Shown here one piece after another: positions 29,599-34,264 of a stretch of DNA of 34,264 nucleotides (within the stretch, counting starts at the first letter, position 1; every line of letters begins with the position of its first letter). The position numbers and the translations under genes are program-made. The stretch is from the NCBI GenBank assembly GCA_947643405.1, contig CANRVY010000018.1, positions 1 through 34,264 on the forward strand. Direction: 5' to 3'. The notes under the pieces are model-generated. The model saw only the letters and a list, made by a program, of their open reading frames with translations, was not told where the DNA came from and did not search any database. The DNA is from an uncultured Mycoplasmatota bacterium (GTDB taxonomy: Bacteria; Bacillota_I; Bacilli_A; RF39; UBA660).

Positions 29599-32116
29599 AT
29601 ACTGTAAAGTCATCTAAGAAATCATGAATTGTCATAATCTTTTCGTCTACTTTTTCCAAATCGATTATTTCTTCTTGCTGTTTTTCAATCTCTTTTTCAG
29701 TTAATTTATCTTTTCTCTTCAAACTAGACATGATAAATACTTCTGCTATTTTTTCTCTTGTAATCGTGCTACCTGTAGAATATCGATCTGCAATTGGTAA
29801 TTCTGTTATTTTAAATGGATTAATCTCTGATCTTGTCTTAATTCCCATTATAGTATGTCCTTCTACAATAAACGCATTCATAATTTCATAAGGATTCGTT
29901 TTCACATCACGGATAGCAAGTACTCCCCTCCTTGCTCGAGCTGTTTTTTCAAACTCAGAGATTTTTACTCTTTTTCCTGTATTCTTTGTAGTAAAGATTG
30001 TAATATATGGAATATTATCATCAAATAAAAGCCCAGTTCTCACTTCATCTTCTTTTAAAGTAATTGCTTTTACCCCACTTGATTTAAGCCCAGTTACTGG
30101 AATCTCATCAGTATTATAACGAAGTCCATATCCTCTTTTGGTAATGACAAAAACTTCTCCGCCTTGATGATCAGCTACACTGACAATTCTATCGCTTCCT
30201 TTTAATTTCATTGCAGTCATAGGTTTTGAATAACGCTGTACTTTAAAGTCTGATAATTTTGTTCGTTTTACCATTCCCTCTTTTGAAAACATTGTAATAT
30301 AACTGTTTTCATCAAAGTTATAAACAGGAACACTCGCAACAACAGTTTCACCTGCTTCTATCTTTATAATATTGCTGATATGTTTTCCAAGTTCTTTCCA
30401 TTTCAAATCTGGAAGCTCATGAACTGGGATATATAAATAATTTCCTAAATCTGTAAATACTAAAATGGTATCTAAAGTATTCATTTCATAAATTCCTAGT
30501 GGATAGTCTCCTTCTTTTAAAGCCGTTTCATCTTCACTAGCACTATAACTTCTAGTAGTTACTCGCTTGACATACCCCTCTTTTGTTACAACAACAATAC
30601 AATCTTCTTTTGGTATCATTGACGTTGTATCTATTTTGATTTCAACAAGTTCATCTTCAATCTGCGTTTTTCTAGGAACTGCATACTCTTTTTTTATGGT
30701 CCTAAGTTCTTCTTTCATAACATTTTTTAGTTTATTTTCATCACTCAAAATTGCTTCTAATCCTTTTACAATAAGTTCTAACCGTTTATATTCTTCTTCT
30801 AATTCTGTAACGTCTGTATTGGTTAAACGATATAGTTGTAGCTTTACAATAGCATCTGCCTGAAGTTCACTAAAGCCAAATTTCTTAACCAAATTGATCA
30901 CTGCATCACTTTTATCTTTACTAGAACGAATTGTTGCTATCACTTCATCTAAAATTGACATCATTTTTAAGAAACCTTCTACAATATGCATTCTTGCTTT
31001 CGCTGTTTCTAAATCAAATTTCGTTCTTTTCTCAATAACTTCTTTTAGATGGGCAATATAAGCATCTAATATTTCTAAAATCCCTAAAGTCATTGGCCTT
31101 CTATTTACAATTGCTACCATATTAAAGTTATATGATACTTGTAAATCAGTATTTTTTAATAAATAATTAATAATTAAATCTTGATTTGCGTCTTTCTTTA
31201 AATCAATAACAATGGTTTCTGGATGTTCCAAATCTGATTCATCACGCACTTCTGATATTCCTTCTATTTTTTTATCAATACGAATATCATCAATTTTCTT
31301 AACCAAAGCTGCTTTATTTACTTCATAAGGAATTTCACTGATCACAATTTGATCTTTTCCTTTGTTTTTTACAAATTCATATTTGGACTGTACCATAATA
31401 CGTCCTCTACCAGTTGTATAGGCATCTAATAAACCATTTTTACCTCTTGCAATTCCACCAGTCGGAAAATCTGGTCCTTTTACAATTTCTAAAATTGTTT
31501 CTAAATGACAATTTGGACTATCGATTCTTTTTACTGTTGCATCTATAATTTCTCCTAAGTTGTGAGGAGGTATATTGGTTGCATACCCCGCACTGATTCC
31601 ATTAGAACCGTTGACAAGTAAATTTGGAAATTTTGCGGGTAAAACTGTTGGCTCTTTTAAAGTGTCATCATAATTAGGCGCCCAAACAATGGTTTCTTTA
31701 TCTAAATCCTTTAATAATTCATTACTGATCTTTGCTAGCCTTGCTTCTGTATAACGCATAGCTGCTGCTCCATCTCCATCCATGGAACCATTATTTCCAT
31801 GCATATCAACATAAATTGTATTTTGCTTCCACCACTGGCTCATACGTACAAGTGCTTCGTAAATGCTGGAGTCTCCATGTGGGTGATAAAAACCCATAAC
31901 ATTTCCGACAGTTTTGGCTGATTTTTTATATCCTTTGTCATAGGTGTTGTGGTCTCTATACATCGCGTATAGTATTCTTCTTTGAACTGGTTTTAATCCG
32001 TCTCTTACATCTGGTAAGGCACGGTCTTGAATAATGGCTTTGGCATAACTACCAAAACGTTCTCCCATGATTTCTTCTAAGGAGTAATCATATATTCTCT
32101 TTATTATTTCTTCCAT
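29597..32116 (-). CDS. parC: DNA topoisomerase IV subunit A
   Basis: ParC cuts and rejoins DNA in topoisomerase IV, the decatenase. The 839-aa protein has the winged-helix active site with catalytic Tyr122 (AAAMRYTEARL) and the quinolone-region HPHGDSSIYEAL (78-89). The coiled coil and C-terminal beta-pinwheel follow, with blades such as TKEGYVKRVTTRSYSA and FSKEGMVKRTKLSDFKVQRYS. The GyrA box of gyrase (QRRGGKG) is absent; QRYSKPMTAMKL stands in the place typical of Gram-positive ParC. It begins 11 bases after parE with SD TAGGGGGAAA. No known resistance substitution is evident, as Ser and Glu are both kept in the key region. Confidence 0.95.
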   Translation of the reverse strand: MEEIIKRIYDYSLEEIMGERFGSYAKAIIQDRALPDVRDGLKPVQRRILYAMYRDHNTYDKGYKKSAKTVGNVMGFYHPHGDSSIYEALVRMSQWWKQNTIYVDMHGNNGSMDGDGAAAMRYTEARLAKISNELLKDLDKETIVWAPNYDDTLKEPTVLPAKFPNLLVNGSNGISAGYATNIPPHNLGEIIDATVKRIDSPNCHLETILEIVKGPDFPTGGIARGKNGLLDAYTTGRGRIMVQSKYEFVKNKGKDQIVISEIPYEVNKAALVKKIDDIRIDKKIEGISEVRDESDLEHPETIVIDLKKDANQDLIINYLLKNTDLQVSYNFNMVAIVNRRPMTLGILEILDAYIAHLKEVIEKRTKFDLETAKARMHIVEGFLKMMSILDEVIATIRSSKDKSDAVINLVKKFGFSELQADAIVKLQLYRLTNTDVTELEEEYKRLELIVKGLEAILSDENKLKNVMKEELRTIKKEYAVPRKTQIEDELVEIKIDTTSMIPKEDCIVVVTKEGYVKRVTTRSYSASEDETALKEGDYPLGIYEMNTLDTILVFTDLGNYLYIPVHELPDLKWKELGKHISNIIKIEAGETVVASVPVYNFDENSYITMFSKEGMVKRTKLSDFKVQRYSKPMTAMKLKGSDRIVSVADHQGGEVFVITKRGYGLRYNTDEIPVTGLKSSGVKAITLKEDEVRTGLLFDDNIPYITIFTTKNTGKRVKISEFEKTARARRGVLAIRDVKTNPYEIMNAFIVEGHTIMGIKTRSEINPFKITELPIADRYSTGSTITREKIAEVFIMSSLKRKDKLTEKEIEKQQEEIIDLEKVDEKIMTIHDFLDDFTV

Positions 32117-32127
32117 GGTATTTCCCC

Positions 32128-34032
32128 CTAAATTTGATAGTTATCTTCTAATGAAAATTCTACGTTTTCATTAATCCATTCTTTTCGTGGTTCTACTTTA
32201 TCTCCCATTAAAACACTGACTCTTTTTTCAGCGAGTGCGACATCTGTAATGTTGACTTTGACAAGGCTTCTTGTTTCTGGGTTCATGGTTGTTTCCCATA
32301 GTTGGTCTGCATTCATTTCTCCAAGCCCTTTGTATCTTTGCGTTTCTAATTTTATTTTACTTTTGCTTAAGATTTCGCTTCTTTCTTCATCTGTCCAAGC
32401 ATAGTGAACGGTTTTTCCATTAAAGAGTTTATAAAGTGGTGGCATTGCAATATAAACTTTTCCAGCTTCTATTAATGGTTTCATATAACGATAGAAGAAA
32501 GTTAAAAGTAGTATTTGAATATGTGCTCCATCTACATCAGCATCACTCATGATGATAATTTTATCATAGTTAGAGTCTTCTACTTCAAAGTCACTTCCTA
32601 CTCCAGCTCCAATAGTATGAATCATCGTATTAATTTCTTCATTTTTCCATATTTCTTCTAATCTAGCTTTTTCTGTATTGAGTACTTTTCCTCGGAGAGG
32701 TAAAATTGCTTGAAATTTTCTATCTCTTCCTTGTTTCGCACTTCCTCCCGCAGAATCTCCTTCGACTAAGAAAAGCTCATTTTTCTTAGGATTTTTCACT
32801 TGTGCAGGTGTAAGCTTTCCTGATAAAGCACGTTCTTTTTTGTTTTTATCTTTTCCTGCTCTGGCTTCATCTCTGGCCTTTCTAGCTGCCTCTCTTACCA
32901 TTTTGCTTTTTACCATTTTGTCTAAAATTTTAGTAGCAATAGCCTTGTTTTCTTCTAAGAAAAATTGAAGTTTTTCACTCACTACATTATCGACTGCATT
33001 TCTAGCTTCTGGTGTTCCTAATTTTCCTTTCGTCTGCCCTTCAAATTGTAATAAGTCTTCTGGTATTTTAAGACTTACAATAGCAGTTAATCCTTCTCTT
33101 GTATCTGCTCCCTCTAAATTTTTGTCTTTTGGTTTTAAATATCCGTTTGTCCTAGCGTAATCATTAAAAACTCTGGTTAAAGCAGATTTAAAACCTACTT
33201 CATGAGTTCCTCCATCACTAGTTTTGACATTGTTTACAAAAGAAATAATATTTTCAGAATAGGTGTCTGTGTATTGAAAAGCTACATCTACTTCTATCTT
33301 ATCTTTCATTCCTTCAAAACGAACAGCTTCATGTAAAGGCGATTTGTCTTCATTTACATATTCTACAAACGCTTTCAAACCATTGTCATAATGAAAAATA
33401 TCTCTTTTTTTATCTTCTTCATCGATTACTTCTATGGTAAGCCCTTTCAGCAAAAAGGCACTTTCTTGCATTCTTTCACATACTGTTGTATAAGAAAAAT
33501 TCGTTGTTGAGAAGATTTCGGCATCTGGCATAAAATGAACTTTGGTTCCTGTTTTGCTTGTTTTTTCTAGTTTTTTTAGTGGAACATCCAATTGTCCTCC
33601 GTCTTTAAAACGAATAAAATGCTCATAGCCATCTCTCTTAATGGTTACTTCCATCCATGAAGAAAGCGCATTTACTACACTCGCTCCTACTCCATGTAGT
33701 CCTCCAGATACTTTATATCCACCTTCTTCAAATTTTCCGCCTGCATGTAATACTGTATAGATTACCTCTGGTGTACTTTTCCCACTTGTATGTGTTCCAA
33801 CTGGTACTCCACGACCTTCATCTTCTACACTAACACTATGATCTGCATGTAAGGTAATTTTTATTTTATTTCCATATCCATTGATTACTTCATCTATTCC
33901 ATTATCAACGATTTCCCATACAAGATGATGTAGTCCTCTTTTATCTGTTGAACCAATATACATTCCAGGTCGCTTTCTAACAGCTTCCAGTCCCTCTAAT
34001 ATTTTTATGGAACTTTCATCATATTTCACCAT
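32128..34032 (-). CDS. parE: DNA topoisomerase IV subunit B
   Basis: ParE is the ATPase half of topoisomerase IV. The GHKL ATP site has EIVDNGIDEVING, VEDEGRGVPVG and GGLHGVGASVVNALSS. The transducer domain carries the FEGQTKGKLG region. The Toprim domain has LVEGDSAGGSAKQGRDR, IIIMSDADVDGAHI and the C-terminal QRYKGLGEMNADQLWETTM. IGAGVGSDF and the 634-aa length fit ParE; the gene order with parC supports topoisomerase IV and not gyrase. GGGGG lies eight bases before the ATG. A consensus-like promoter precedes it. Confidence 0.95.
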   Translation of the reverse strand: MVKYDESSIKILEGLEAVRKRPGMYIGSTDKRGLHHLVWEIVDNGIDEVINGYGNKIKITLHADHSVSVEDEGRGVPVGTHTSGKSTPEVIYTVLHAGGKFEEGGYKVSGGLHGVGASVVNALSSWMEVTIKRDGYEHFIRFKDGGQLDVPLKKLEKTSKTGTKVHFMPDAEIFSTTNFSYTTVCERMQESAFLLKGLTIEVIDEEDKKRDIFHYDNGLKAFVEYVNEDKSPLHEAVRFEGMKDKIEVDVAFQYTDTYSENIISFVNNVKTSDGGTHEVGFKSALTRVFNDYARTNGYLKPKDKNLEGADTREGLTAIVSLKIPEDLLQFEGQTKGKLGTPEARNAVDNVVSEKLQFFLEENKAIATKILDKMVKSKMVREAARKARDEARAGKDKNKKERALSGKLTPAQVKNPKKNELFLVEGDSAGGSAKQGRDRKFQAILPLRGKVLNTEKARLEEIWKNEEINTMIHTIGAGVGSDFEVEDSNYDKIIIMSDADVDGAHIQILLLTFFYRYMKPLIEAGKVYIAMPPLYKLFNGKTVHYAWTDEERSEILSKSKIKLETQRYKGLGEMNADQLWETTMNPETRSLVKVNITDVALAEKRVSVLMGDKVEPRKEWINENVEFSLEDNYQI

Positions 34033-34073
34033 AAATCTGCCCCCAACCTATTTTTCTATTATCATTCTTATTC

Positions 34074-34102
34074 ATTATACCAAATTTTTTTATTTGTTGT
34101 AA
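34074..34102 (-). promoter_or_regulatory. Promoter of parE-parC
   Basis: TTACAA (34097-34102), a 17-base spacer and TATAAT (34074-34079) on the minus strand, 42 bases before the parE start. Confidence 0.8.
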
Positions 34103-34183
34103 AGAAATTTTTGAATTTGATATCAATTTTCCCCTTATAAATAAAAGGATTCGTATCATTTAATTTTAATTCAAATTTTATAA

Positions 34184-34214
34184 AACAAAAATATATCAAA
34201 CCCATGATATATTT
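34184..34214 (-). terminator. Terminator of a gene beyond the right edge
   Basis: AAATATATCA (34189-34198), AACCCA, TGATATATTT (34205-34214). The minus-strand RNA continues UUGUUUUA, so it ends a minus-strand transcript that comes from outside the window. Confidence 0.65.
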
Positions 34215-34215
34215 C

Positions 34216-34249
34216 AGACTGTTGACAAATAATTTTTTGTGAACAGTCT
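34216..34249. repeat. Inverted repeat at the right edge
   Basis: AGACTGTT (34216-34223) pairs with AACAGTCT (34242-34249), and ACAAA/TTTGT extends it after one mismatch. It lies next to the previous hairpin; with no gene visible to the right its role is open. Confidence 0.5.
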
Positions 34250-34264
34250 TTTAAAATTATAAAT

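Noticed and set aside
29597-34032. DNA gyrase gyrB-gyrA
   Set aside because: No GyrA box, a QRYSKP segment typical of Gram-positive ParC, and 11-base spacing in the parE-parC order.

Overview
The window is an AT-rich chromosomal segment from a low-GC Gram-positive bacterium, most likely an uncultured member of the Bacilli. Evidence for this is strong SD sequences (AGGAGG type), consensus sigma-A promoters, an LtaS-type lipoteichoic acid synthase, ClpC, TK1-type thymidine kinase, a parE-parC pair, rpsB-tsf, and a ylbD-ylbE-rsmD run that recalls the ylb cluster of Bacillus subtilis. TGA is used as a stop, so the genetic code is the ordinary bacterial one. Almost every gene is on the minus strand. 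The plus-strand exceptions are the IS transposase, an amidohydrolase-acetyltransferase operon and one small unknown gene.

Layout. 1-2230: right end of an IS3-family element inserted in a large serine recombinase gene, whose 3' end it has cut off; the recombinase has a leader with a micro-ORF and a terminator-like hairpin; then a small unknown gene. 2340-2547: tRNA-Gly and tRNA-Cys with promoter and terminator. 2600-6240: lipoteichoic acid synthase with a membrane-anchored partner, then two small unknown genes. 6310-8290: a plus-strand operon of an M20 amidohydrolase and a GNAT acetyltransferase, preceded by a leader that encodes a 13-residue peptide with five arginines and ends in an intrinsic terminator, so it looks like an arginine-sensing attenuator. 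8341-9750: a solitary type IV pilin-like surface protein. 9974-12914: Cse60-like small protein, ClpC and Hsp20 (protein quality control). 13003-15499: three paralogous proteins of unknown function with a guanylate-kinase-like gene among them. 15573-17681: tsf and rpsB with a structured rpsB leader. 17754-21897: a run led by an NrtR-like regulator, with thymidine kinase, a histidine phosphatase, an AAA_28-CYTH protein and a WG-repeat protein.

22408-23145: yqeY and rpsU. 23197-26191: a bacteriocin-type locus that is the most interesting part of the window. A C39-peptidase ABC exporter and a short membrane accessory protein are followed by three tiny overlapping or closely spaced genes. Two encode double-glycine-leader peptides with GxxxG motifs (a possible two-peptide bacteriocin) and the third encodes a 48-residue hydrophobic peptide without a leader. 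26251-28121: rsmD, ylbE, ylbD and an unknown gene. 28129-29505: NagZ-type family 3 glycosidase. 29577-34102: parC and parE (topoisomerase IV). The right edge holds the terminator of a gene outside the window.

Once the small genes and leaders are counted, no stretch much over 300 bases is unexplained. The 301 bases before the M20 gene are the attenuator leader plus two divergent promoters.
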